This document shows, one piece after another, positions 1-11,185 of a stretch of 64,000 nt of DNA. Positions within the stretch are counted from its first letter, which is position 1; every line of letters begins with the position of its first letter. This DNA comes from Siderastrea siderea (Eukaryota; Cnidaria; Anthozoa; Scleractinia; Rhizangiidae), in NCBI GenBank assembly GCA_964030785.1, contig OZ034967.1:60781212-60845211 (forward strand), given 5' to 3'. The translations under genes and the position numbers were made by a program. The notes under the pieces were generated by a model, which was given only the letters and a program-made list of their open reading frames with translations, was not told where the DNA came from and ran no database searches.

Positions 1-9
1 TAGATCCAG

Positions 10-355
10 GTGGGGGCGCGGTGATGTAGTGGTTAACGCGTTGGACTTCAGATCTGAAGGTTGGTGGTTCGATGGCCAGTCCCTGCCATCGTGTTGTTTC
101 CTTACTTTCGACCTGTTCGACAACGAACTGTAAGGCATGTTGTTTCCTTAGACAAGAAACTTTACCCCACATTGTCTCTCTCCACCCAGGTGTATAAAAT
201 GGATACTGGTGACATACTGCTGGGGGTAACCCTGCGAAGGACTAGCATCCCATTCAGGGGGGAGTAGCAATACACTCAGTTGCTTCATGCTACGGAAACC
301 GGGATAAGCTCAGGCCGTGTGGGCCTTCTTGGCTCTTGTGCGACTTTACGTACTA
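10..355 (+). mobile_element. tRNA-derived SINE with target-site duplication
   Basis: The first 70 bases resemble a tRNA head: an A-box-like stretch around 22-42 and a B-box-like GGTTCGA at 64-70. These are the internal RNA polymerase III promoter elements used by SINEs. The body runs to about 355 and matches a SINE type I recognise from coral genomes (recognition, not a search result). A 9-bp repeat, TAGATCCAG, flanks it at 1-9 and 356-364. The duplication may be longer, because the window starts inside it. It is inserted at the 3' end of the minus-strand pseudogene at 356-1514. The body carries a 31-bp templated insertion at 104-134, reported separately. Confidence 0.8.
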
Positions 356-1514
356 TAGATCCAGACGTACAAATGCACGTACTGCTCTTCCTGACCTGGT
401 CATGCATGTCTTGCTAACTGCTTCAAATTCACTTTCCTCATCACTTACCGAATCTGAATCAGTCTCGTACTCATCCGTTTGCTGTATGTCCTGTATCTGT
501 ACTTCAGGTACATCAAAGTCATTAACGAAAGTTAAACTAACCTCTTGCAGCTCATCGATGCCAGGGGTCCCAGGGGAATGCTCAGACTGCTCAGTGGTGT
601 CAGTGATAGGAGCAGGCGTAGATGAGTCGTCAGAAGTTGCATGCTCCCTATAAAACTCGACATAGGAGTGTCCTTTTAGCTTCGGCTGAGAGTAGACAGC
701 TGGCGGTAAAGATCCTGCTTTATCTTTGGTGGTTTCGCTTCTTACAGTTCGTTGTCGAACAGGTCGAAAGTTCTCCATCCAGTCCCTCATCACGACTTCA
801 TCTTCTTTCGTCACTGTTTGCACCGCTGGGAGAGACATAGTTGAGATTGCTGACAAAGACATTGAAGTATCAGGCACAGGATAATACGACTTGTCGTGGG
901 TGTAATACTTTGCAGCCCTTTCGTAGTTCTTTTGAGCGATTCTTTCACTATGGGTCCAGAGTCTTGGGCGTAGTTTAAAACACTGGATGTTTCATGCTTG
1001 AAGTGTGTAACAGCGTGTAGGTTTTCCACCTGCGTTGTCAGAAGTGTTGAGAGCTCAACTTGGTCAACGAACGAAGGATTTATAGAACTGATATTTTCAG
1101 TCAGCCTGTTCATCCCTTTGCGTAATAGGACGAGAGAATCTTGGGTTTTCTTGGAAACGTACCCTCTGGACCATTTGTTTCTCTTGACAAATTGAAGCGC
1201 TCCTTCACATTAGCTACTGTTCTTTGTACCTCGTTACAGACTTTGTCGACGTTCTCTTTCGCCTCCCTCAATGTTACCTTTTTCGTAGGCGTACCTTTTG
1301 CGTGTATTTCAAAAGTGTCATAAAGACATCCTGGGGTTTTAAGAAATGTAACCGTTTCAGAAAGACCGGTCACGAGCTTAATATTTCCCATTGCAACATC
1401 AGTCACAAAAAGTGATTTCTCGTAAGTGCAAATTCCATGTACTTGAACGAAAGAGGCTGATTTCTCTGAGCCATCAGAATTTTTTTCTTGACCAGATCCA
1501 ACGATAACAGTCAC
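356..1514 (-). pseudogene. Decayed NHL-like/acidic-tail protein gene copy
   Basis: Three overlapping minus-strand frames form one broken coding region. The first (1514 to 1110) contains an NHL-like stretch of the form G-I-C-x(5)-LFVTD. The second (to about 900) is probably helical. The third (877 to 356) has the motif RPVRQRTVRSE, an Asp/Glu/Ser-rich segment, and a basic end (TRSGR...RLDL). Frame changes lie near 1110 and near 905-915, where one missing base in AAAGGG would restore the frame. No convincing start Met is visible, so the 5' end is missing or spliced. I recall similar proteins as a multicopy family in corals but cannot give a function. The SINE at 10-355 marks its 3' end. Confidence 0.5.
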
Positions 1515-1519
1515 AGCAT

Positions 1520-2795
1520 TTCACTTGAACAGAACAAGACAAACATTGTATAACAAATATCAGCGACAGTAAAGCTCGACCATGTCGAAACGTTTTCCTC
1601 AACATATTTGCTCAACAAACAAAACACTAGAATCATTTCAAAATTGAGCCCCCCAAATGTAATCATATACTTAGTGTACATTTACTGGTCCTGTAGTGCT
1701 TTAAGGTTAAAAGTGATTGGTTAATCACTATAAGCTGTTACCGTTATATTGAATATTCCGAAATTACGCTTTGTAAACTACCAGACTACCCACAGGAATA
1801 AGACGAATACTACATACCATTTCTGAAGTATTTAATTTTTCCTTGTATAGTTCTTCCTGTACCACTTATGACATGAGGCTTCGAACAAATGTCACATTTG
1901 AATTTTATTTCATTTATTGCAGAACAACCATGCATTTTACCAAGTTCTGAAATAATAATAATAATAAAGCAGGAATTATCGACTTGCACGGCACATCAAC
2001 GCGATATCAAATTTAAACTTTTCAGATGAGCTTGTAGAGCGTAAAAAAATACACAACGTGGTCAAATTGCCAAGCAGAAACCCGTTTATTCAAGAGTTAT
2101 GGGCGAACGAACAAGACGAACAAAAGACGTTATTTGGTAAACATATATGAAGCGGCCCATGTTAGTGTCCTACTTAGGGGGTCCTTAGGGACTCCGACGT
2201 AGTGGACATAAGTCTCAAACATGGCAAAGTGCTGATCACAAACGATTGTCAAGAATTCACTGAAACTTTTATAAGAGGTACTAACGTATAAACATTTAGA
2301 ATGAAAAATCCCTTTCAAATTGATTAATTTTGCCTATTTTCTGGGCTTTTCCGAAATAGCGTGAAATCTACCGTGACATAATTTAACTCACTAATAATTC
2401 AAAAGCAAAACAAACGTGAAACTTCATTTCAAGGCTTTTGTCACGGGTTAGCACATTATGGTAAAAACAATTTCGTAGGTTACATAAGCTAGAATTTGAA
2501 TGTCTCATCATTGACGTCATGCGAAACAGAATCCGGGTATAAATTTCTGAGAGAATCACGCATATATAGATTATCTTCATTTAAGAGCGCCAAAACATCT
2601 TTCTGTCTCTCATTTCTGACTGCACTTCCCTCGGTGACTAGTTTTTTTTTATCATTTCTCCATCTTCTTCTGCTTCCTTTCTCCTCTTTCTTTTCTTCCC
2701 AACAGCAGTTTCACAGAAGTTCTTGGTTTTTGTGTAACAATAATCGGTTGTTTGTTGGTCCAATTGACTTTTTTCTGGATGACATGAACTTCAGA
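1520..2795. other. AT-rich intergenic stretch
   Basis: No coding region, RNA gene or clear repeat is supported here. Short open frames of 60-65 codons have no recognisable content. A small (AAT)n run lies near 1950-1965. Confidence 0.5.
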
Positions 2796-2796
2796 C

Positions 2797-2827
<31 letters not shown>

Positions 2828-2857
2828 TAATAATAATAATAATAATATAAATTTTAA
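2797..2857. repeat. (TAA)n microsatellite
   Basis: About 20 units of TAA, with one CAA interruption, are read directly from the sequence. The apparent poly-Asn and poly-Ile frames across it are artefacts of the repeat. Confidence 0.9.
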
Positions 2858-2918
2858 AAAAACCAGAAATCTTACTCATTTAATGTAACCAAAGGGCTTG
2901 TGTATTGTCGACCTGTAA

Positions 2919-3332
2919 TCAATTATTGACGTGATATAAATCAGGCCAAACGCGCTCATGCTGGACAATTGTAAAATTCTCAACAGTGCAAGACCAAACA
3001 AAATACATACCATTTAGCTCACTTGTCGCACTTCCCATTAGAAAGGGTAGCTCCATTCCCAGTTGAGCGTTTGTAACGATTGCATAATTTTCAGCTTTCC
3101 CGTCGATCTTCTCTAATCGGAACAACGTCAAGTCAAACGTACCGAGTCCAAACGTTTCCGCTTGTTGTTTTATTCCCATAAAATCTGTCAAATGTTTGTT
3201 AACTACGTCCATTGAACTGTGTTTTGCCAAGTCAAACGGCACGCGACCTCTGTGTCGTTCCAATGCCGACCCTTTATTATCATCTCGATAAAAACTTCGA
3301 ATAGCCTTGACCACGCCACTCGAAGCCATCAT
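2919..3332 (-). CDS. Hypothetical 137-codon ORF, possibly an exon
   Basis: An open frame on the minus strand starts at ATG 3332 (a second ATG follows at 3329) and ends with a stop at 2919. The frame stays open upstream to about 3398 but has no earlier ATG. The protein is mixed in composition with no transmembrane segment, signal peptide or motif I recognise. A basic N-terminal part (KAIRSFYRDD) is followed by a plausible globular core. It lies just beyond the 3' end of the Copia pol, on the same strand, so it could belong to an older repeat instead of a host gene. No splice sites were identified with confidence. Confidence 0.3.
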   Translation of the reverse strand: MMASSGVVKAIRSFYRDDNKGSALERHRGRVPFDLAKHSSMDVVNKHLTDFMGIKQQAETFGLGTFDLTLFRLEKIDGKAENYAIVTNAQLGMELPFLMGSATSELNGMYFVWSCTVENFTIVQHERVWPDLYHVNN

Positions 3333-3493
3333 GGAGACATAGGTCAAGTTACGCTCCCTCGGCCTCGTGGCTGGGACCTTTGCATCGGAAGGGGTCAAAT
3401 AACAGTTAATATGTTACCAGGTCATGCAGCGTGACAGGTAAATGTCACGAAATAGCTTCGCTGTTAAGTAGTATTCAATATAATTAATAAAAT

Positions 3494-3596
3494 GTCAGTT
3501 AACTGTTAACTTTCCATTTATCAGTTAACTGCTAATTTTTTGGCCAAATATCAGTTAACTACTATTTTTTTTGGCCAATTGTCAGTTATCTACTAA
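3494..3596. repeat. Four-copy minisatellite of about 26-31 bp
   Basis: The core TCAGTTA(A/T)CT recurs at 3495, 3521, 3551 and 3582. Copies two and three are followed by a T-rich run and GGCCAA. The array sits immediately outside the Copia pol stop codon (3602-3604), so it may belong to the element's 3' LTR. Confidence 0.65.
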
Positions 3597-3601
3597 CCCC
3601 A

Positions 3602-5135
3602 TTAGCACCCTCTGATAAGAGCCTTGAATTTTTCTAGCTCGGTCTTAGTGGCTGGTTTTGTAAAGATATCAGCTACATTTTCATCAGTGGGAACATATTT
3701 CAACTCTACAGTTCCTGTTTGTATTTCTGATCTTATTAAGTGGTATTTGATGTCAATGTGTTTCTACCTTTGGTGGTTAACAGGATTCCTGGCTAGTTCA
3801 ATTGTTCCCTGGTTGTCTACATGAATAAGCACACCATCAACCACTATATCCATGTCATTACAAAATTGCCGTAAACTAGACTTAGCTTCTTGCACAGCGT
3901 TAGCCAGAGAAATGTATTCAGCCTCGCAAGTAGATAAGGCTACAGTTTGTTGCTTGCGACTTTTCCACGAAATAAGTAGACCGTTTTCTAACAACTGCAA
4001 ATTATATCCGGTTATACTGCGTCTATCTTTCACAGATGCCCCCAGTCAGTCACAAAAATTGCTTGACTTTAATGGTGACTCCGATTTTCCGAATTTGAGG
4101 CCTTGTTCCCGTGTGCTTTTTAGATATCTCAACACATACTTGGCCATGCTCAGGTCCGACTCAGCGGGTTTTGCCATGTTCTGTGAAAGTTTAGTCACAA
4201 TATAGCATAGCTCGGGTCTAGTACCCGTCATTACATAGATTAGGATTCCAACAATTGCCGGTACAACTTGGGGTCACGTAATTCCCGTGGTTTTGGCTCA
4301 TTTCGACAGTAGTTTCACTACATTTGAATTCGGTTCCCAAAAACCGTGAGAGTTCACCAACATCTTTCATTTTGAATTTCTTATATAGAGGTTCTTTCAC
4401 GCTCTCCAACAATTTCGAGCTGGTTGCCGATATTATAATATCATCCATGCACCCAAACAATTAGGATGATACACTAGGCCATCGGTCTCAGGATTTCTTA
4501 CGTACCCACAAGGGTCAGCGAGTGACTGTGAAAATTTCTCATCGCACAGAAACCTATGTAACATGTTGTTCCAATTTCTCCTGCTCTGTTTGACACCGTA
4601 AAATGACTTTTTAAACTTACACATGTACACTAACCTCTCGCCGTTTTCGCCTTCTTTTCCAAAACCTTCTGGCTGTTCCATGTAAATATCGCATCGCATT
4701 TATTGGCGCATTTAAGTAGGCAGTTTTAACATTTCGTACTGCACGTTGCATCAGCATCCGAACTGAACTCATGCGTGCTGAAGGCACAAGTTTCCTGATA
4801 GTCTATTTCGGCAATTTGAGAATAGCCCGCGCTTTATGAGTTTCCTCCCCGTTAGGTCCGTTTTTCACTGCATAGATCCATTCCGGTGGGGTGACTAGAT
4901 CGTACGTGTCATTGTCATTTAATTAAGAGCTGTTATTTCGTCTTTCATGGCCTTTTGCCATTTACTCGCCTCATGCGAGTTTACAGCCTCGTCTTAAGTT
5001 GTCGGTATGTTTACAACCCTGTAACAATAGTCTACTGTGTACTAACATTGTCTTCTATGTCACGGTCGAAACATACTCGTCCAGATGCTTGGGCTTGTTA
5101 CGAACTCTAGTGGGGTACCTAGTGTTGTCGTTATT
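3602..5135 (-). pseudogene. Copia-type retrotransposon pol remnant (RT, RNase H)
   Basis: Read on the minus strand from about 5135 to 3602, fragments in several frames follow the Copia order. First is the integrase/RT linker (PKHLDEYVS), then the RT start (KWQKAMKDEI), the RT core (YMEQPEGF, a KSFYGVKQS motif and an MDDIIIS motif where YVDD-type residues are expected). The post-RT region has GELSRFLGTEF and VLRYLKST. RNase H follows (ISWKSRKQ, LSTCEAEY), and the tail has KHIDIKYHLIR and ADIFTKP before the stop at 3602-3604. There are multiple frameshifts and in-frame stops, and a deletion near 4440. No 5' LTR was found: the upstream edge runs into a poly-C tract and a different dispersed repeat. 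The element is dead. Confidence 0.85.
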
Positions 5136-5148
5136 CTCTGTAACGTTC

Positions 5149-5515
5149 TCGCCCCCCCCCCCCCTCCGGGGGATACACACTATAGTGGGCTATACGGGAA
5201 GGCTCCGCTCGAAAGGGGTGCCTTTATTAAGCTCGCAGGGAAAATTGCCATTTTAGTATTCGAAAGGGTCACAAAATCAGCTGCAAAGTGGAAGAAATGG
5301 TGGCTAAAGCGAATTACGTCAAAGGATGCCACGTTTTGGCAGAAATGACTGCGCAACTGAATCAGTACGACTTAAAACCCGGGAAAAACGTGGCGATTCC
5401 ACATAACTAAATTGTTTTGGCTTATCCTTGAGGTATAAGAAAGGAGTGCAAATTTTGCTCTAGGTATTTGAAAGGGGTACCATTTTGGTAAAAATTAGAA
5501 TATTAAAGGTAAGAG
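5149..5515. repeat. Dispersed repeat with inverted relative at 22970-23150
   Basis: After a poly-C run (5149-5165), the stretch 5325-5515 matches 22970-23150 in opposite orientation. Shared words include GGTACCATTTTGGTAAAAAT-like and AATCGCCACGTTTTTCCCG-like segments, with many small differences. There is no credible coding content. It is probably a non-autonomous transposon family. Confidence 0.6.
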
Positions 5516-5699
5516 TGTGAACCTCGGGGCGGATCCGAGCGAAACGAGGCCGTTTTTTGAAACGGCCTTGTCTGGACTTTCTGTAAATCTGTGAGCAATT
5601 AAATATAACCTTTGGATGCAGCGGTCCCCACAACGCGTAAATAAACTGCACTGGTTTGATATTGACAGATCTCTGTTGTAGAGATGCTGGACTCAAATC

Positions 5700-7960
5700 T
5701 AAACATTGTCCGTATGGCAGGGCGGAAAAACCGCTGATTGGCTGTTTATTTCGCGGGTATTAGCACTATCCACTGACCAAAGTAAAGCGGCTCAAGTTAA
5801 CTAAAAAAATTGGAGAGATTTAGCCTAAAATAACTACATTCACACGACAACAATAGTACAACGAAGTCGCTTTCCTAAAAGTTCAACTCCTTGAAAAGTC
5901 ATGTATTAATTTTCATAACCTTTGGATCAGTTTTTGTACTTCATTTATTCCGTGAAACATGCGACTTTACGTAGCTAAATTCAAGCCATCGTGCGAGGGT
6001 GTGCGATCGACACTCGGCACCAAATTTGAAAAAATAAGAAAGTTTTCGGATATTTAAGGACAAAAATCCGACGATCTGAAAGATTAAAAGCAGAGAAACA
6101 AAATATCAAATACGCAAAAAAATCGTAAGATACGAACATCAAAATATTTTCAAGTCTTTATGTTCCACTTGCGAAAACTATTATTCGAAGTCATTCGCAA
6201 ATGCAAGCTTTTGCGATCGCAGGGGCTTATAAACTGATCGTACACACGTATTCGACTAAAAGCTCGGCAACAATAACCCACAGATAACCAATTTTATTAC
6301 CTTTTGCGTTGCAGGCTCCAAACACCTCATGAAATTCTTTAAGACACTGTGCTCTCCTGATTACACACCGTTCAATTCGCCGCTTGGCGCTTGCCACCGG
6401 CTACTCTCTTGCGCGGGAAATTATAAATGACTTGGCGCCACCTTTCAAATTTACCGGCCGCTGTTTTCAGTTTTCGTTGCGACTTTCGTGGAGACCACAT
6501 AAGATGGAAAATCTCTGCGAATGCAGCTCTCACTTGCGAAGAGGGTCGGGAAAGTGTTGGGAATTGTGGCTCTTTTTTCGGGCGAAGACGCAATTTTACG
6601 CGGATTTTCCAGGCCAGTTTGGTTGTGGCGAAATCACGCTACTAAGGTCAAGTTAAAAATACGGAGCAAAGCAAACTGCTGCTTTCCCTCATAGTTAACT
6701 ATGTTTCCCTCTAAAGACAAGTGGTCAAACAACTCCAACTTGGTGCCCTGTCCCCAGAGGGTTCTGAGGATACTAATGGCACTGAGTGAGCTTAAGATAA
6801 CTGAATAAGTAAAAAGATATCTTTGGGAATGTGATGAAACCTTCACTTAAATTCACTTTATGAAAAAGCAGCAATAATCCCAGTTGAGAACAAACAAAGG
6901 GACAAGTCATAGTATTTTTCTCAGGGCCAAGTCCCCTGAGTGTTCACAGAAGAGGACAGGTTGCAGGGACTTGGAACAAGTCTGTCATCTGAAGACAAGT
7001 CCCTTGAGTGTTTAGACAGGGTTCTTTTTTGCAGGGAGAATCCAATTTGCTCTTTGATTGGTTAATTGTGTGTCATTAGATCACAGGGACTAGGTTCAGC
7101 CTGCACAGCCCTCTCCCTCCTGTTTTGGCAGCTGCCACACAGGGTAGGACTAGTTCCATAAACAATACAAATGAAATGACAAGTCATGGGGGAGGTCAAC
7201 AATTATGGGTGATTCAAAATTCAGTGAGATGGTACACTTCAGTTAGCCCTGCATTAAATTTTTGTTAAAATTTTGCTCTTATACTAAGACCATCAATGAA
7301 AGAACTTGAGTGCATTGCAAAAGAAAATTGTTTAGCATTTATGTCCACCACAAGATAAAGAAGAGAAAAACTATAGGCCATTTTGTCTTTAAGCAATGAT
7401 GTGATGACATCATGGTTTATTAATTATTGAACTATAAACAAAATTAAACAAATTTTATGGCAAAATCTAGAGCCATCTGACAATTACGTGACTATGACTC
7501 TGTAATAGAGCCAAAATATTGTATCAATATCAATTATCTTGTAATAAACCAAAACTTGGTTTTGGCAATGATATCATTTCTTGGCCTTGCCTTCGTATGG
7601 CAAAACATTCCTCAAATCAAGCTGTTGGGATAAACTACATTAAACACACCAAACAAGCCCCCAAACAAAGCAATTTCATTTTTGAGCCTAAATATACCCC
7701 TTTTTGCACAATGAATTTAATTACCTTCCCTTCGAGAAAAACAATATTTTCTACGTAACAGAGACATTGACAAAACAAACAAAACAAGGCAAGATGAAAA
7801 ATCCCCTCCATCTCTTCCCCCCCCCCCCCAACTGCAAAAACAACAGTTTAAGGTTTTCAGAAAAAAAAACACAACAACAAAAAAAAACAGAAAACAACCA
7901 ACAACAACAGTCTGTTCTCCCTGTTAAAGATAGATAACATGCTACTTTCATCCATGCAAA
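5700..7960. other. Intergenic DNA; CpG-richer patch near 6370-6650
   Basis: No gene is supported. The 6370-6650 patch is noticeably richer in CG than its surroundings and has short open frames on both strands, so it might be a promoter or first exon, but nothing fixes a gene model. At 6929-7016 the phrase CAAGTCCC(C/T)TGAGTGTT occurs twice, about 71 bp apart. The rest is AT-rich and featureless to me. Confidence 0.4.
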
Positions 7961-7970
7961 TCCAGGCTCA

Positions 7971-8122
7971 TCAAACTGTGGGTTCCTCATTGCTTTCTTC
8001 AGGATCTTTATCATCACCGAAGGCACAACCCACTGCAGTTAGCAGACATCCAAACATTCCACTAGCAATGACAAACATACAGTCGAACAGTACAGGGAAG
8101 GATTTGAAATCTGATCCATGAA
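7971..8122 (-). CDS. Candidate last exon of a small membrane protein
   Basis: On the minus strand a good acceptor (ACATTTTTCAG) precedes an open frame ending in TGA at 7971. It encodes HGSDFKSFPVLFD, one hydrophobic segment (CMFVIASGMFGCLLTAVGC), then an acidic tail (GDDKDPEESNEEPTV). The reading phase needs one base from the previous exon. An upstream minus-strand ATG near 9936 opens a short hydrophobic N-terminus (MTASLYIFIPALVLL...) that can join in phase at a GCAG|GTCTTT site, though that donor is weak. I do not recognise the product. This could be a real two-transmembrane protein of about 80 residues or chance. The promoter-like features at 10116-10181 lie upstream. Confidence 0.3.
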
Positions 8123-9640
8123 CTGAAAAATGTTTCTTTGTGTTGAATGTTAGTGACCTCTTTGTTTGCCACCTGCTGCTAATAACACTTAATAATGTAG
8201 ACTGCACAAAACAATGTTGTTGATGAAATGTGGATAACCTAGGATAAAGAAAGTGAAAATAATAATTGCAAACAATATTAAATTTCCTTTTAAACTTAAA
8301 ATGCCTACACACAATGTTGCCATTCAATACATTCTTGCAAATATCACATATTCCTTTCACCCACACAACAGGTTTGGATAGGCAAGTTATGAAGGTTCAG
8401 TGCAACCATAGTTACTCGAGGGACTGGTTATGAAACCTTACAAGTTTCAAAGGCAATAACAAAGGTGCTGCAATTCATGTTGAAAGTTCTACGAAAGTGC
8501 ACAATCTTTTGTTTTACGATCTCACACTATGGCTGAATAACTTAACAGTGACATTTTTATTGGTTCGTTGCTCATGCAAAATTCAAAACCTATCGTTGTT
8601 TGTGCACCTTCAAGGCTAAAAAAGGTAACAAAAACATAAAACAAAGGACTTAGCTGAGCTTCATAACCAGATTCTTTTATTAACTATGGTGCAATTTCAC
8701 TTAAAAACAGTGGGACCAAGCCATTAAATAGTTAGATCACCTTTAATTTCACCCAAGCAAAAGCTCATGCAGTTGTTTTCATATTTGAAGACCCCTTAAT
8801 ATAAGGTTATTGGTTAGGCCTGTTGGTAGTTGTATTAACATGGCTCCATTGTAAAATCTGTAGAATGATAAAGTATACAAATAAATTGCCAGACAAGTAA
8901 ATTTTGACAAAGAATTTGACATCTACACATAACTAAAAAATAACTCCAAAATAGCACATCATGAAGCCAAAACAAAAGCCAATGATACACAAGTCAATAC
9001 TGTCCAACACTGTAAACAAATGTCATCATATACATTGGTCAACAAATGCCACACGGTGTGTCATGTGCTGTTGAAAACTGTTTGATGCAAATTAACATGT
9101 TCAACACAGTTGAAAAAGAAGCTTTGTGTACTCGTGTTAACATCAGTTCAACAACATGTTGATTTGCAGTAGGACTTGACATACAACACATAGCAACTTT
9201 TTTTTGAGCAACAGTGCTGACTTCTGCATCACTGGTTTACGGGAAAGTTTCTTTAAAATATGGGCAATGGACATCAGAAGCCCTTCCCTCAGTAGCAATC
9301 AACAGTCTTTTCCAACTGATCACATCTTAGCTTGTGACAGAGAAACAAGTGAGTTAACCATATTAATGCAGCCTTCAAGCATGCAAGCATCTGTCCCAGG
9401 TGTGCCCAGACAATGGATTGACAAAGGGTAATGCTACTATGGAAACATGGAAGCAGGAAAATAGAGCCTGACAGTACAATCCTTTCTTCACAAAAAGGAA
9501 TGAAAAAACAACCTATAACATTCCACTGGCTGGAATTGTAGCATTTTTGTTGTTTTCATGTATAATTGTAAATCAAACACACTATTGCAGTACAACTTAA
9601 ACTAAAAATATTACTATTTCACACGTTGATCATTTGGAAG
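8123..9640. other. AT-rich DNA, possible intron of the 7971 gene
   Basis: No exon was recognised. Around 9000-9190, repeated TCAACA and TGTTGA words in both orientations suggest a degraded palindromic repeat. Nothing else is supported. Confidence 0.35.
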
Positions 9641-10115
9641 AAAGAAAATTACTGACCTGCACCTTAGTGATAGCATGTCTTGTTCGCCAAAAAATGTAGA
9701 TATGTGACAACAGCTGATGACGAAAAAATCGCCGAAGACGTTTTAAAAGATCACGAACTCGACGAGGAAACCAGAGACATTTGACAAGCCTGCAGTTGTT
9801 GCCAACAGTAAAAACAAAACAATGAAACGAATTCTTAGCTCCATCAATCAAAGACCTGCCATGTGCTGAGATGCGAGATCGAGAAGGCGAATTGTTAGGA
9901 GGACAAGTGCTGGAATAAATATGTACAAGCTGGCAGTCATGATTCGAATAACATTTCTCCAGTGTACGAGGGCTAAAATAGTCCCTTTGAACACCAGTGA
10001 AATCAATTATCGACCCACTCAACCTTCCCTATAATGAAAAGATCTAAGGAAACGTGGATCATCAGTAAAGTCAAATATTATTGGGCTTTCTGCAGCAAAA
10101 CAACTCAAGGACTGT

Positions 10116-10181
10116 CCGCCATTTTGAAAAATATTTATCCCGCGCATGAGCACCAACGATTTCATGACGCGTTTGACGTCA
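10116..10181 (-). promoter_or_regulatory. Possible promoter motifs: CRE palindrome and YY1-like site
   Basis: A perfect TGACGTCA (CRE/ATF type) lies at 10174-10181. CCGCCATTTTG at 10116-10126 is AAAATGGCGG on the minus strand, the YY1-type core often near metazoan transcription starts. A CCAATCA box lies at 10192-10198. They are clustered upstream of the minus-strand candidate exons. Motif matches alone are weak evidence. Confidence 0.35.
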
Positions 10182-10284
10182 TATCTCTCAGCCAATCAGC
10201 GGTTTTTCCGCCCTGCCCTGTCCGTATTATATACATTATACCCTATACATATGTATAGCATGTTATCTGGTTTTTTCTTTTTTC

Positions 10285-10294
10285 TTTCTTATTA

Positions 10295-10338
<44 letters not shown>

Positions 10339-10372
10339 ATTATTATTATTATTATTATTGTTGTTGTTGTTG
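10285..10372. repeat. (ATT)n and (GTT)n microsatellite
   Basis: A long ATT triplet run with one AAT break passes into five GTT units at about 10357-10372, read directly. Confidence 0.9.
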
Positions 10373-10496
10373 TTTTTATCACTTTTTATTTTTTATTTTA
10401 TTTTACTTTTTTCTAAATTAGTTAATCATTCACCATTTGTGTATTTTTAAAATTCAAATTTTTGGAGCCGTTATAGTATTTTCTTCAGTTTAGCTC

Positions 10497-10539
10497 TGGC
10501 CCTGAGGAAGGCTAATTTTGTTAGTCGAAATATTGGCCA
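10497..10539 (+). ncRNA. Hammerhead ribozyme motif, PLE type, solo
   Basis: All parts of a minimal hammerhead are visible. Stem I is TGGCC (10497-10501) with GGCCA (10535-10539). The conserved CTGAGGA core is at 10502-10508. Stem II is GGCTAA (10510-10515) with TTAGTC (10521-10526), including one G-T wobble. GAAA lies at 10527-10530, the palindromic two-base-pair stem III ATAT at 10530-10533, and the cleavage-site base is T10534. This layout, with a tiny palindromic stem III that works best as a dimer, is known from Penelope-like elements. No RT or GIY-YIG coding sequence lies next to it, so it is probably a solo PLE terminal fragment. Activity is inferred. Confidence 0.75.
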
Positions 10540-11185
10540 TTAAATAAATCAGCCCTTTGCCGTAGAGCCAGCCTTGCATTCAGCTTTGTTCTAATCTGTA
10601 AGCACTTTTAAGTCAAAACTTAAATCCTATTTTTTCAATTTGTGAATGGTTAATAGTTTTCTACATATAGAATAGCTAGTTTATAGTTACAGTTTATAGT
10701 TTTCTACATATAAAATTTTTAGGCTTTCTTAGTTTGTTTCTCTAGGATTTATTCTATGTATTGTAAATTTTTCTTTTCTTTTTTCGAGATTTTTTAACTT
10801 TCCTTTAATTATTGTAAGGGCATTGAGACTATGTAAAATGCCCTAAATATATTATTATTATTATTATTATTATTATTACAGCAGTACAAGACGTATATAT
10901 GCTACCACCCTAAAAAGCATGCACAGGGCGCGAACGTAGCCTATGCAGCTAATTTTCGAGAAAAAAACCTAACTTCTACTAAAATGAGTAAAAAGCACTA
11001 CTGCCGCTAAAATGTTCAAAGTCTCTTAAATACTAAAATGCCTCAAATAAATACAAGCCTAGGAACTTAAAATAATTCCTTTTAAAAATTGTCACGTTAA
11101 AATCTAAAAGATATCTTTTACCGCACTTAAAAAAAAATTAAAATTCGTTCTCTGGAACCACATAAAAATCTAAGACCATTCCGCA

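Noticed and set aside
10..80. tRNA gene
   Set aside because: The tRNA-like head lacks a complete cloverleaf and is continuous with a SINE body flanked by target duplications.
2496..2888. 130-codon ORF with poly-Asn tail
   Set aside because: The tail is the TAA microsatellite and the rest is low-complexity Ser/Phe/Leu with no homologue that I recognise.
9630..10022. 130-codon minus-strand ORF as a first exon
   Set aside because: It begins with TTG, has no in-frame ATG at all and a stop just upstream. Only a shorter ATG in another frame is considered.
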